A DNA stretch of 64,000 nucleotides from Strongylocentrotus droebachiensis (lineage: Eukaryota > Echinodermata > Echinoidea > Camarodonta > Strongylocentrotidae). This document shows positions 1 through 13,500 of this stretch, one piece after another (positions within the stretch are counted from its first letter, which is position 1; each line of letters starts with the position of its first letter). A program made the translations under genes and the position numbers. The stretch lies in assembly GCA_035222895.1 (NCBI GenBank), contig JAVYIG010004996.1, positions 62,001-126,000 of the forward strand. Reading direction: 5' to 3'. The notes under the pieces are model-generated. The model was not told where the DNA came from and made no database searches. It was given only the letters and a program-made list of their open reading frames with translations.

Positions 1-24
1 TTTGCATAAAATAAGCATCCAATA

Positions 25-1276
25 TTATATAATAGGCCCGAGTCATGTCGGGATTTTCATAAACCGGGGTCCCGACGGCCTTGCACCGATCGGGACCCGG
101 TGTCCCGAAATCAGCTTGCAGGATTTGTCACTTGCCTCTATAAAAAGCGCATATCATCAGTATGTCCCTTAAAAGTGACCTTTTTTATCAGTATAAATAA
201 ATCAACATGCATACCTCGACACAGATTGGTATATTCTTCCATTTGACATTATTTTCATCCATGATTGGCGATGTTTAGTGCCATGGCATTATCGTGCCTC
301 TCAAAGTAAAAAAACTCGAGCAAAAATATAAAGACAACATTCGAGCCGCCATTTTGATTCATGCAGGTTGAATAAATCGGGTCAAAAAATATGAATGTTA
401 GAATAATAAAACGGCTTTCTAAAAAATTCTTCTTTACAACATAGGCCTACCGATCAAATAATTTGTTAAAGACAAATAAATATTTATCTCTTAAATTAAA
501 CATCGCATGCTTTTTTTTTAAAGCTGAAAATTACTTGGTAATCACAAGAAGTTTCGATACGGATAGCTGTTGCAAGGCAAGTTAAGACTAGTCTCGGAAA
601 AATGCGCAGTGCTCGTCGTTAGCTGTAAGGCGTGTCAGAACGAACCCAAACAAAGACGTGGTCGTAACGAGAAAAAAATCATTAAAAGCTACGAGAGCAC
701 AATTAGAAAGACAACTACTCACGACGAGGAGCACTGCGCATTTTCCGAGACTAGTCTGAACTTGCCTTGCAACAACTATCCGTATCGAAACTTCTTGTGA
801 TTACCAAGTAATTTTCAGCTTTTAAAAGAAGCATGCGGTGTTCAAAATCAAAGAAACATATATATTTTGTCTTTTAAAAATTATTTGATCGGTATGTTGT
901 AAAGAAGCGCTTTTTAGAAAGCCTTTTTATTATTCAAACATTAATGTTTCTTTCAACCTGATTTATTAATCCTGCCGAGAGACCCGGCCAGTACAGTAGC
1001 TGGCTAGTAGCTGGCAAAAACAACCCCATGGGGCGAACTGCTTTGCAATTTATATCAGCAGTTCGAATTGATTCAGGATGAGCTAGAATATGATTGCTAA
1101 CAATTAAATACTTAAGTTTTAAGGTGGATTGATTTTAGTGGTGTGCAAAACTGCACTTTCTTACATATTTCTTTATTTTTTTCGGAGCGTCGGTTTTCAA
1201 AAAACGAAACCGGGACCCGACGGCAACGGTCGGGTCCCGGTGTGATCGACCGTACCGACTCAAGCCTATTATATAA
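25..1276. mobile_element. Foldback DNA element in the first visible RRP9 intron
   Basis: The ends are perfect 13-bp inverted repeats, TTATATAATAGGC at 25-37 and its reverse complement at 1264-1276. Just inside both ends are GC-rich stretches with the same GGGACCCG-type words (about 58-110 and 1190-1245). Further in, two long arms pair with each other (about 350-620 and 720-985), leaving a loop of roughly 100 bp. No transposase-like frame is seen; the small frame at 570-800 is produced by the arm sequence. It looks like a non-autonomous foldback/MITE-type element. The superfamily is not recognised. Confidence 0.7.
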
Positions 1277-1490
1277 GTATAAAGATTAGTCTTTCCTATT
1301 TGAGAGATGTCTATTGTGACAGACTTCTGCTAATTAATTGAGAGACTGTCTATTGTATGCGACAGACTTCTGGCTGCAAAGGGATTTTGTGTGGCAACTC
1401 CGCAACTGGCGACCCTTTTAAGCTAAAAAATGAAAGGGATATTCACTGGTAGAGATTCTTCACTTGTTTGTCTTTCCTTTTCATTTTAAG

Positions 1491-3915
1491 GTTTTCTCTA
1501 AGGATAGCAATACACCAACTAAGAAGAAGAAGCTCCAGAAGCTGGATGATGAAGAGATTCTGAGTGATTCTGACATTGATGGGTAGGTCATCTAAAAAGT
1601 GTTTTTTGGGGTAATATCTGTTTAATTGTACTCTAGACTAGTGATATTCAATAAAATAATGAAATGTATGTACATTAACGTGGTCAATAACACACTTCCA
1701 ATCCTAAGAAACTATAACATGTGACCCAGTAGGCATTTGTAAGTTTTTTAGTGGTAGTGGTAGTTGTATATGACTTAAAATAATACTATTAATTTCAAAG
1801 TCATGAAAAGGCTCTTAATATCAACGAACATGGTCTACAACAACTCCAAATGACAAAATAATCCCAGCTTTGAGTGTTTTTGTCTCGCCTGCGTAGCAAA
1901 AAGCGAGACATAGGCGCCGCTTTTCCGGTGACGGCGGCGGCGACGGCGGCGGCGACGGCGGCGGCGGCGACGGCGACGGCGTCAACATCAAAAACTTAAC
2001 CTAAGGTTAAGTTTTTGAATTTTTGATATAATTTTTAAAGTATAGGTTCTTAGTCAATGAAACTTGGATTATAGGGTAATCAAGTATCCCCAATCATGTG
2101 AGTAGAATTTCAGATCACAAAGTCAAGGTCAAAGGTCATTTCAGGTCAACAGACTTGGACTATGTTGTAGCATCATCATCGAAAACTTAACCTAAGGTTA
2201 AGTTTTTGAATTTTTGATATAATTTTTAAAGTATAAGTTCTGAGTCAATGAAACTTGAACTATAGGGTTATCAAGTATCCCCAATCATGGGAGTAGAATT
2301 TCAGATCACAAAGTCAAGGTCAAAGGTCATTTCAGGTCAACAGACTTGGACTATGTTGTGGCATCATCAAGATTTTCAAAATGCTTCGTTATTTTTCAAC
2401 CGATTTTGATTCTGATTGTTTCATATGATAGGGCTAGGAGGGGGAATTAAAACTTGTACACAGAATCGTGAAATTCATTATCTATGCTAATTTATGCAAA
2501 TTTATTTGAAATCACAAAAAATGCTTCTTCTCCTTCATTTCTCGACCGATTTTGATTTGGTTTGCTTTATCTGGTAGAGTTAACTTTGGTACACTAAACT
2601 TCTACACCGAATTTTGAAATTGTTCTCCATTAATTAAAAATGGTAATTTATGCAAATTTTTTCCAAAAATAACAAAAATTGCTTCTTCTCCCTCATTTCT
2701 TGACCGATTTTGATTTGGTTTGCCTTATCTGGTAGAGCTAAATTTGGAACACTAAACTTCTACACAGAATTTTGAGATTTTACTCCCATTGATTAATTAT
2801 GATAATAATGCAAATTTATTCCAAAAATAATTTAAAAATCACAAAAAATGCTTCTTCTCCTTCATATTTCGACCGATTTTGATTTGGTTTGCTTTATATC
2901 GTAGAGCTAACTTTAGTACACTAAAGGTCTACACAGAATTTTGAAATTGTTCTCCATTAATTAATTATGGTAATTTATGCAAATTTATTCCAAAAATAAC
3001 AAAAATTGCTTCTTCTCCCTCATTTCTTGACCGATTTTGATTTGGTTTGCCTTATCTGGTAGAGCTAAATTTGGAACACTAAACTTCTACACAGAATTTT
3101 GAGATTTTGCTCCATTGATTATTTATGGTACTTTATGCAAATGAAATGAAATTATGTCCCTTCCAGGGCATCACATTTTTATTTTTTGACCAGTTCAAAA
3201 GTGTACCACGATATTTGTTGTTGCGAGATGCGGATGAGCACTACAATGTACGTCATTGACGTTCTGGTTTATCATATTGAATTGCGTTATGCAGGCGAGA
3301 CCGCCGAGAGCGTTTCCCTTGTTTCAGTATTTGATGGCCCCAAACTTGAACATTTTCGGCTTTTTTAAATCCCGGTAGTTATTATTTTCTTTAAATTCCA
3401 ATCCTTTTCATTGATCAGCAAATTTATCAGAATTTATCATCCGATTTCACCTGATCGGCCAGCGGTCGGCCCTCTATCCGATTATCGGTTACAGGGTTAG
3501 GTACTTTAACTTTTCTGATTGTTTTGAAATCGTCAAGTCCATGTGTATGCAGACTCTATTTATATTCCGAAACTTGGAGAGTCCTTAGTTGAACATTATT
3601 ACCTTGATGCTTTACCCTTTCTTACGTTGAAGCCCTGATGATGATGAGGGGCGTGGTTCTAGTGATGCTCCATCAGAGAATGAGGAGGAGGAGCAGGAGA
3701 CAGCCCAGGAGAAACGTCTTCGCCTCACCAAGCAGTACCTGGCACAGTTAGAAGCAGAAGGTATATCATCTGGTACACTCGAGAGTGTTTCACAAAGACT
3801 AAGTGACTTTAAATTGGACTTGATCTTTAGATAATATCTTTTCCTTCAATAAGGTCAACAAAAAAAAATTGTTTGGTTGTCCTCGATTGCTTTTCTGGAC
3901 TAGGGGCGGGCGGGC

Positions 3916-3955
<40 letters not shown>

Positions 3956-6900
3956 TTCATTTTTTGTGTGTCGTTTTTTTTTTTTTTTTCCCCATTTTTT
4001 TTTTTTTTAAATATTTTGTTTTCCATAAAAAAAAAAATCATTGGGATTGTCAAGCATTTAAACAAACAAAGTCTATAAAACACTTTAATATGGTAAAAGA
4101 CTAGTTTAATGTACAATGAATATCAAGACCAACACAGAAAGTATTTTGGGCTTTGAAATACAGCACCTTTTAAATCTCCATTGTACTACTTATAGCTACT
4201 TACGCCCTCTATGTAGCAAACAATGCCTAATCGGTGACCATTGGTCCCCAATGATCCTCTTTATCTTATTTTAACTAAGGGCTGATTAGATGAGATAACC
4301 ACTTGTCCAGTGACCTTGCAGGGTGGTCTAATCCCTCCTGTAAACTAGTACAGATGGGCTTTAAAATGAGTTTAAGAATGCTCAAAACCTGATTTGAATG
4401 AACGGCATTTTGACATAGAAAAATAAAAATGGCAAGTTTAATAAATACAATTGCGTACTGAAAAGACAAAACTGGCAACGGGACGCATTTTGATCCTTGC
4501 AAATGCATAAAATGGTATTTTTGGCATTTAAGATTGCTCCCCCCAAAAAAAAAAATTAAATAAAAAAAAAAAAAAAAAAAAATGAATTAAAAATATTTAA
4601 AAAAATGAATTAAAAAAAAAAAAAAATATTAAAAAAAAAAAAAAATGCGAGCGGCCCGAAAATGACTGGCGGGCGGTCGAGGACAACCAAATGATTTTTT
4701 TTTTTTGGCCTAATGCACTATCAAAATAAAAAATGTAAATTCTGTAGATTTGTGACCATGATTTGTATGTCCCTTGAGAGACTAATGCTAGTAAATGGTG
4801 AGAGAAAACAATGGCATGAACGGCCTGCCATAGTTAAGTCCAACTTAAAGTCTATCTTAATCTTTGTGAAACACTCTCCTGGTACACTAGTACATGTACA
4901 CTGGCTATCTACCGCATGATGTGTATTTCATATTATTGAAATATAATAGTCAAGAATGATATCAATAGGTTGAGGTCTTGAGGATTACAAATAAGTAAGA
5001 ATTCAACCATTGACAATCAGTGTACATATAGACCTGGGGAGTGTTTCACAAAGATCCTAATTTGAATTTGAGCTAAGTTGGACTTACAATAATGGAAAGC
5101 CGTTAGCATCATTGACAATATTTTGTAAAAGTTATTTCAAAAGGCATGACATTTTGATTCAAATCATTCATATTTTCCATTATCTAGGGTATTTCATGTT
5201 CTTGATGTGAAATATTTGAAAAGTCTAAAATTCTTCAATTTTCGCTTTTGGACAAATTTAATTTTAATGCTACAAATGGCTCTCCATCATCATTTTTAAG
5301 TCCAACTTAGAGTTAAGTTCAGTATTAGCACTTGTCCCAAATGACCCAAATATCCACAGATATTGTAAAGGTTGAGAGCTCTCATTTCAGAATATTGACT
5401 CCCAAAGTGATGGAAAAAGGTTTCAGGAAATCTCCTGTGAGAAGTATTACTTTTGTGGGTTTATCAAGGAATATGCCATGGGTGTATAAATTAACCTTTT
5501 GACTACTGAATTCTCTAATTTTTGTAGACCTAAAAAAGGAACCCAGTGGTTCCTGTAGGCCATGGTTTAATAATGATCACATGGCGTTCATGGGCGCATA
5601 AACTTATCCGGTATTCATCAAAATGTAGATCTATGGGTTTTACAAAATAATTTGATGAATTGCACTCATGATTTTATATGTTCATGCATTGTTATTACCT
5701 CCAATTTGGCTTGTCACCATTATCTATAATTTCCTATCTAAATCTTATGATAAATTTGCCTAATAAGTAGACCCACTCGCAATGAACCAGGATATTGATT
5801 GAATCACTTTATTGAATATATTGCATTCTTGTATAAGTAGCACCGATATTAACATACTTGTTTTCTCATAGATAAATGATAAGTGGGTATAAAGTTGAGG
5901 ATTGTTTTATTTCTTTTGTAGAAAAGGAAGTTGAAGATTCCCTCACCCCAGACAGGGATGCTATAGCACACAGGCTAAAGTCAGAGCTGGTGAGTACATG
6001 ATGTGAGCCTCACTTCTTAAGGCGCATTCACATTGCTTGGTAATTCAGTAAGTGTTATGCACTTCACATTTCTGTATCTTCTAAACACACAGACAGGTGA
6101 GTATGCATAGGACTTTGTTGTGCGCAGCTACCTTTTATCATCTCCACTTGCCATTCATTCACTAGTTTATATTTTCTGTGTCACGGTGAACGGGCCTTAA
6201 TGCAATTCCTGCATGTACGTAGAAGCGATACCCACATGGGTATTATATACTTCAACTGCCTTCTTTCAAAATGTATTATTGTTAAATTTAGTTAAAATAT
6301 GTGACTTTTGTAACATTTATCGTCCGTTAAGAGCCAGAAGTGTTTTAACTCTGTGATAAAGTAGAGGAGTTAACATCCTTTTGGCTTGGAACCAATGATA
6401 TGTAATATTAACTTGTATATTTTGAGGGAGAAAAGTGAATAGAGAATGGAAATAGAGTTCTAATTTGTTTTTGTGACTGACAGGTAGAGATTTTGTATTC
6501 AATTTCTTGTACATCCAACCTACTAGTATTCAATTTTACAATATGCTTGAGAGTTTTCAAGTCATCTTACTGTATTTCTTTCATCAACATTTCCCTTACG
6601 TCTTTCATTTTCATGCACATGACTTTTTTATACACCAAAGTTAGAACAGAGTGGGAAACTTCAGAAGCTTGTTGCATCAGAGTACACAGCACCCTCTAGT
6701 GATGACCTCTGTGTATTGCGAGGTCACCAGCTGGCCATCACATGCATGGTTATATCATCAGACAACAAGTATATTTTCAGTGGTAGCAAAGATTGCTCCA
6801 TAATTAAATGTAAGTTACTTGGCATTCAGCAACAAAACTTGCAATTTGTTGAATTATTGTTGATACAGATGTATGGTTTCTGAATCATGTTGTATATATT

Positions 6901-7482
6901 CCTATGTTAATAGTAATATCAGTTACAGATATACATCTAATAACTGATGGGTTGCATTGTTATTTGCAGATGGGGAAAATAAATGTTCTCCTCTGCCACC
7001 CATATTTTGTTATAGATGGAGATAAATTTAGTGAAAGCCGTCTGATTTGGTTCTTGAAAATTGTGTAGTTAGGTCATTTTTAGAATGGTTGTCATACTTG
7101 TAAATTTGTATGTAAATAGCATTTGGCAGATAGTAATACTTGTAGAAATTTTACTCATAATTTGTTTAAAATCCTATGGCGGTCACTCTGTCTGATAGAA
7201 TCTGAAATGCCCCCAAATGGACATCTTCATCTAAGTGAAATACATTTCACTTTTTCTATATTTTATATTACACAAAGGTCAATGAGTACGCATAGGACAT
7301 TTGCTGTGTGCAGTTACCACTCATTGTAATACACGTTTAAAAAGAAACGCCACAGCTTACCCCTTGATATCTGTATGCGCTTTTACTGTCTCTCAAGCAA
7401 TATTTTTTTTTTTTTTTTTTTTTTATGTGTTTTATTGGTTTTCAAGATACAAATCAACACATGAATCAAAGAAATCAATTTG

Positions 7483-7543
<61 letters not shown>

Positions 7544-10500
7544 CAGCAATACAAAAATGTTAACATAGAATTGTCGCCAGAAGAATAACACAAAATGATT
7601 TTCATTCATAAAAAAAGACATGTTAGGTGTTTTCCGCGTTACTTATATAACAAACATGGTACATAGTACATTGTACAGGGTATTTTTTTTTTTTTAAAGC
7701 ATCTCAAGCAATATTTTTATGAACAGTCTTCAGTTTTTGCCTTCATTTTCAAAGAATATATTGATGCAGCAGTTCATTGGTTTTCTTCTTCACTGTTCTC
7801 TTTTTCCTGAAAGGGAACGCTGCAACCGGGAAGAAAGAACATAAGATTGCAGGTGGAAGGAAAGGAACGGAGGACAAGCACATAGGACATACAGCTCATA
7901 TTCTAGCTCTGGCTATTTCCTCAGATGACACTCTCTTAGTAAGTGCCCTCATTGAGACATCAATCCCAACAAGAAAAATAAGGGTTTTTTCTGATCAAAA
8001 CCTTTTTTTGAAAGTCCTCTGAAAATGAAATATAGTAAAGTTGAGTAAAGGGAAGCATGGAGCTCCTGAGAAGGGTTAGAGCTATTCAGACGAGTTTGAA
8101 AGTCATTGATTCATGTACTTATCTTCTGAAAGTGCGCCATTTTCTTAATGCATTTAGCAAAATGTACAAAGAAAATTACTTTTGATGGTCGCCTCAATGA
8201 AAACACTAGCACCAATTGTTGATAATTACAAGAATGGATAAAAATGAACAGATATTTTATTCAGGAGGTGTCTCGCATGGGTAAATCAAGTCTGATATTT
8301 TGCATACAAATCTTATAGTAAATCAGAGTTTGCTGTTGATATATGTATAAATTCACACAATTGTGATAAGGCAAGTTTATGAATCTTACTTACAACAAAC
8401 ATAATTGCCACTAGGAATGCAATCATTTTACATTTTCCTATAGCTGTTAACCCATTTAGTTTTACTTCATAAATAACCTCCCCCATCCTATTTTCTTTAT
8501 AATGATTTAGGTTTCTGGATGCAGAAATAAGTTGATTCATGTGTGGGATCCTCAAACATGTGGTCTCAAACACACATTCAAAGGCCATCGGGATGCTATA
8601 TCAGTAAGTCATTGAAATGTTTTTTTTTCCCCTTTCTAAACTAGACTCTCATGAGTAATCTCCCCAATATGATTTTTTCCACTTTCTTCATAATATAGTA
8701 AAGAAGAAGTTCTATAATATTGTGCCTGCCCTCAATAAATTATCAGAGATGGCCATAAAAATGTTTATTCTGACAATGCAGATACATTATGTTGTAATCC
8801 TACATCCATGTATAAAGTGTTTTTACAGTTTATGCTATTTCAGAGTTAATTATTATCGAGATGGAATGTAGGCTAGAAAATGAAATGTTTGTTTTTATTG
8901 TTTTCACAAACTGTCTGGATTATGTATTCAGTTAATTCAAAAGGTGTCCAGTTTCTGTTTGAAATATATATATATATAGTAGATTGAGAAAAATTATGAA
9001 ATAGTATGAATGATGCAATTTGGCTAGTCAGAGGGTTCTACGTTGACTCAGCCTCAGTGGAACTTTAGGTTCATGCTCAAAAAGTAGAATGTGCTGTTAA
9101 TTGAGTTATTCCTCCTATTTTGTTAGTACCTCTCTCGTATTGCTCAGCATCGTATCTCATTTTGCACAGGGCCTAGCTTTCCGTAAGGGCACCCATCAGC
9201 TATTCAGTGCATCACATGACCGGTCGGTGAAGATTTGGAATCTGGATGAGATGGCTTATGTAGAAACACTGTGAGTCAACAACAAGAAGACATCTTATTT
9301 TCTTGTTTGGAAGAGCCCTCCAGGGCAATTCTTTTGTGTGTACCAATCACCTATTTGTGTACAGCCATGATGTATAAAATCAACCTGAAAAATACTTTAC
9401 TCTGCATTTTATTGGGTAATGGATGAGGAGTATGAAGAACATAACAGAAAGAAAAAGAAATGAAATACATACCTGCAAGTGGAACCCCAGTTGAACTTGA
9501 ACTGTTGGGCCTATTCTATGCCAGTACGTACATGTGTGTTGATTAGTCTACTCACAAGTCCTTTTAACATTTCTTGTTTGTGTATTTAACTTGTAATACC
9601 TCTTTATACAACTAATATTTAAAGCTTATATTTGGAATTCTCTGACATAGAATCCTCAACTTACAGAGCAAAATATATTTGGTGATTAGTATACTATAAC
9701 AAATGTATAGGAGAGTTCCAATCTTGTTTTTACATTTTGAAAGACACTAAAGAAATTATTTGGTGAGGTAAATTATGTAATACGTAAGCATTGGTGTGTA
9801 ATGTGAGGTTTTAGAATTACATGATGAGAAATTGACACAAGCTCGCTAAAAACCTCGCACAGTGAAAGGCACCGCACACAGAATTAGGTTCATGGGACTA
9901 CACAATACACGCATATGTGCCCTGCAAGTATAGTCCAAACTCTGAATTATTATGCCTCCGCTACAAACTCAGGACAAGTCTTGCAGAGCCGATGAACTGA
10001 TTAGATTTTAGGGTCATGAGGTCAAAGATCAAAGGGTCATACATGTATATGAAAATAGCTTGTTATCACAATATTCTGAGAATATGTTAATGGATTACAA
10101 TGAAACTTTAATTGTAAACATTTCTTCTGTTTTGGTTTGTAAAGTGGCTCTATGATGGAGGCATAATATTACTTTTCACCCTGACCAAACTTGACCTACT
10201 TAATCCCTGCAGTATAGTGAAGTGTGAACTGATGTAGGTTAACGAGTGGTATCATGACTGAAAGAAAAAAAAAAGACAAACAAAGAATAACAAATCCATT
10301 TTGATAATTATCAAGTCAAATATGCAAATGGTCAGATTCCTATTACTATCCAGTATCCACAATCACAACTCAACGAACTGAAGCATAACAAATATTATTT
10401 GCCTGTTTTTCTGCATGACCTCAGATTTGGACATCAAGATGCTACAACAGGTATTGATAGCTTGACAAGGGACCGTGCAATAGAACATCTATTGAATATC

Positions 10501-13500
10501 ATGTGACCAACAATCCTCCAATCAAATGACAAGGATCCACGTAGGTGTTGTATAACATATATTATTTGCCTGTTTTTCTGCATGACCCCAGATTTGGACA
10601 TCAAGATGCTATAACAGGTATTGATAGCTTGACAAGGGACCGTTCCATTACATCAGGAGGGAGAGACAGCTCTATCAGGGTATGGAAGGTTCTAGAAGAA
10701 TCGCAGCTTATCTTTAACGGCCACTCGTAAGTTTGTTGTTATTACCTCTCCTTTTTAGCAATGTTAATGTACTTCGTAAAATGAAATGAATTTTGTCTTA
10801 ATGTACCAAATGTGATTACACCATCATGTGAAGTCGTCTGTTTCGAGCCAGAAGGGCATTTTTTAAACCTTAATTAACCTTAACAGCCCATAATGAAATG
10901 TGCAAGAAACAATATCCTGTTGGTAATTGAATGTTTTGATTGAAGTTTTTAATGAAAGCTTGGGGCTGAATAGTTTTTTGTGTGTAAATGACTGTTAGAT
11001 CTAGCTTAATAGGCTGCCGCTCCGATCGCCTAGCTGTGAACGAAATTACTCAAGCGCTGCTGTTGCTGGCTACTACAAGGCTGGCGCTAGCGGTCGTTTG
11101 GTGGGCATTTTTCAGTGGCCAGCAGAAGCAAAATGAGTGGCCGCTGGTTATGTTTAATAGGCAATTGGTCGTTGTTTACAGGTTCTTAACTACATGAAAT
11201 CTCACGGGGGAATTTAAAGTGGTCGCTATGGACAGATGGTCGTTACAGACAGATGGTCCCTAAGACAGGCTTGACTATATCTACATTTGCCACTCTCCAC
11301 CCAGGTGTAGTGAATGAATACCTGGTACGAACTTTCTCCTTAATGAATCCTTTCAGAGCCTTTGTATAGAGGGACTAAAGTCAGTGTAATAATTGCACCT
11401 TGAGCATTCTTGGATTGGTTGCTGTTTTATTATTGTTATCTTATAGTATTAATTAGTGTTGTGGGCAGGACTCAACATTTCAACATATTTTTTGATGTGT
11501 TTTGTCATTCTCCATGAGATTTATTCATATTTTGTGAGTCACTACCAAGTTTGCATATATATCTTGTCATATTTGTTAAATGCTAGTATTTTTGTTTTTT
11601 GACAGAGGATCCATCGACTGTGTCAAACTTATCAATGAAGATCATTTCATCTCTGGCTCAGAAGATGGGTAAGTCAGTGTCCTTTGATCTTTTTTACATT
11701 CAAGTACCGGTAATCAAATGGTTTGTAGCTTATGAGTTTCTAGAAGTGATATAATAAAAATAATGTAATCATGTAATTGGTGATCCTGTGCAATGTGTCT
11801 TGTTCGATATATGTCTACTTGAGAGGACAATTGACAAACAGTTCATTCTCCAATAACCACCATCATTAATCAAAGAATTTTAATTTTTGGATTGAATGAA
11901 TGTTAAAAAGACATGTTGTACAGGAGACAGTGCACAGATTAGCTGTGATAATGGAGTTATATGGATGTTAGTATTGTCATAACATTTCCATTGATTGGGA
12001 TAAAGATTTCTATGGTTACAAATCTAACAGTGTTTTCAATATTTGTAGAAAATAATGTAATGACCTAGCAAATTTTGTATTGATTATAGCATTGTCTAAG
12101 TTTAGCTGTACTGCTGAATTATGTCTTTTATGAATTGTTTCCTCAAAGGTCTGTTTGGAAGTCACTTCTGCCTAACTTTACATTTTGAAAAAAACATTAA
12201 TATCAGTTTTGAATTCAAGTCTAGCCTCAAGGCCATACTTCAGTGGCCTTGGCCTCAAACCGAGTGACATGTACAAAACCTATATAATCTTTGTTTGCAG
12301 TTCCGTGACTCATAACTGACTGCCACGACTACATCCCTGTTGAATATATAGTCATACCTGTCCTAAGGCTTGTTCGGGTATGATAAACCGCCAGAAAAAA
12401 GACTGCCACAGCTTTTTAAAAGTGTAAATAAATGGCAACTATGCTCTTAAGGACTTCATGTAGTCACTGAGCTCTCTGCTATAAGAAACAAAAACATGTG
12501 TTTTATCCCCCTCAAGAAAGAAATGTTTGTTGTTGAACCTGTCTATAATGGCCACCTGTCTACAGTGGGCACTTTCTATGTTTTTCTCGGGTGGTCTCAA
12601 TAGGCAGGTTTGCCTGTACATGTTCATCGTTTCCATTTCATTTGGGTATGGTTCTTTCTTACCAGGTCCATTGCTGTGTGGAGTGTCATGAAGAAGAAAC
12701 CTTTGAGCATAACACGGAATGCTCACCCTGGACCGGTTGGGACATCTGAGGGAAGCAAGACCAAAGACAACTGGATATCATGTGTTGCAGCATTGCAAGG
12801 AACCGACCTTGTAGCATCAGGTAAGTAATCTCAGATGGACACTGGTTAGTGTTGTGAATATGCAAATACAGTCAAACCTGATTTAGTGACCTCTTGTATA
12901 TAAAGACCACCTGTCTATAAAGGTCTTCTATGGGCTTTATTTGTATACCGGTTTTCACAGACTGTTAATCATATTTGAATACATGTATTCATTTTCTTAT
13001 TATGTATTGTGAACTGTTAGTTTGGTAACTCATTGTTTATGTTCCTGCATAACTCCAGCAGATTCTGTTAAAACAAAGAAGTGCGGCATTGTGTAGCTTT
13101 GTGGTACTTTCACAACATGGCAATCTCTAATAAAAACAAGATGATTTGCAGGTGACCCACTGAGAATAGCTTATATCATGTATAATTTAATACACAATGG
13201 TCAATATTTAGTATTGGAGTTGAAAAAGATGCAAATGATCCCCATCCCTTCCCTTCGATCATTACTCGCAGGTTTATAAGAACCTTCGTGTGTGGAAAAA
13301 TTCTTCTGATTATTGTGTAAACGCATAATATTGCATGAATAATAGTTGTTTCTGCTTCAGAGTGATGTGAAAACGATGAACTTATATCTGACATTGTTAA
13401 TGATACTTTCGACTGTGGATGGTTTGTTAGGGATGATGAACTGAAATAAAAGTGTGTTTGTCTCAGCAGGATCCAAAGATGGGACCATTAGATTCTGGCA

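Larger units (their letters stand above)
1882..3301. mobile_element. GTCTCGCC-bounded repeat element in RRP9 intron
   Basis: The element starts with GTCTCGCCTGC (1882-1892) and ends with the exact inverse GCAGGCGAGAC (3291-3301). Between them lie a CGG-rich trinucleotide head, two roughly 190-bp tandem copies, and about five roughly 160-bp tandem copies. The last 150 bp are single-copy here. No coding capacity is seen. It fills most of the 2050-bp intron between the first two visible exons. From memory, similar GTCTCGCC-type repeats occur in sea urchin introns; that family link is unverified. Confidence 0.6.

Noticed and set aside
3799-4116. 105-codon minus-strand and 69-codon plus-strand frames
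   Set aside because: They translate poly-T/poly-A tracts of a foldback element.
13361-13446. Box C/D snoRNA in an RRP9 intron
   Set aside because: GTGATGT, CTGA, ATGATA and a final CTGA occur in order, but no terminal stem forms, the C box has a mismatch, and it lies too close to the 3' splice site.
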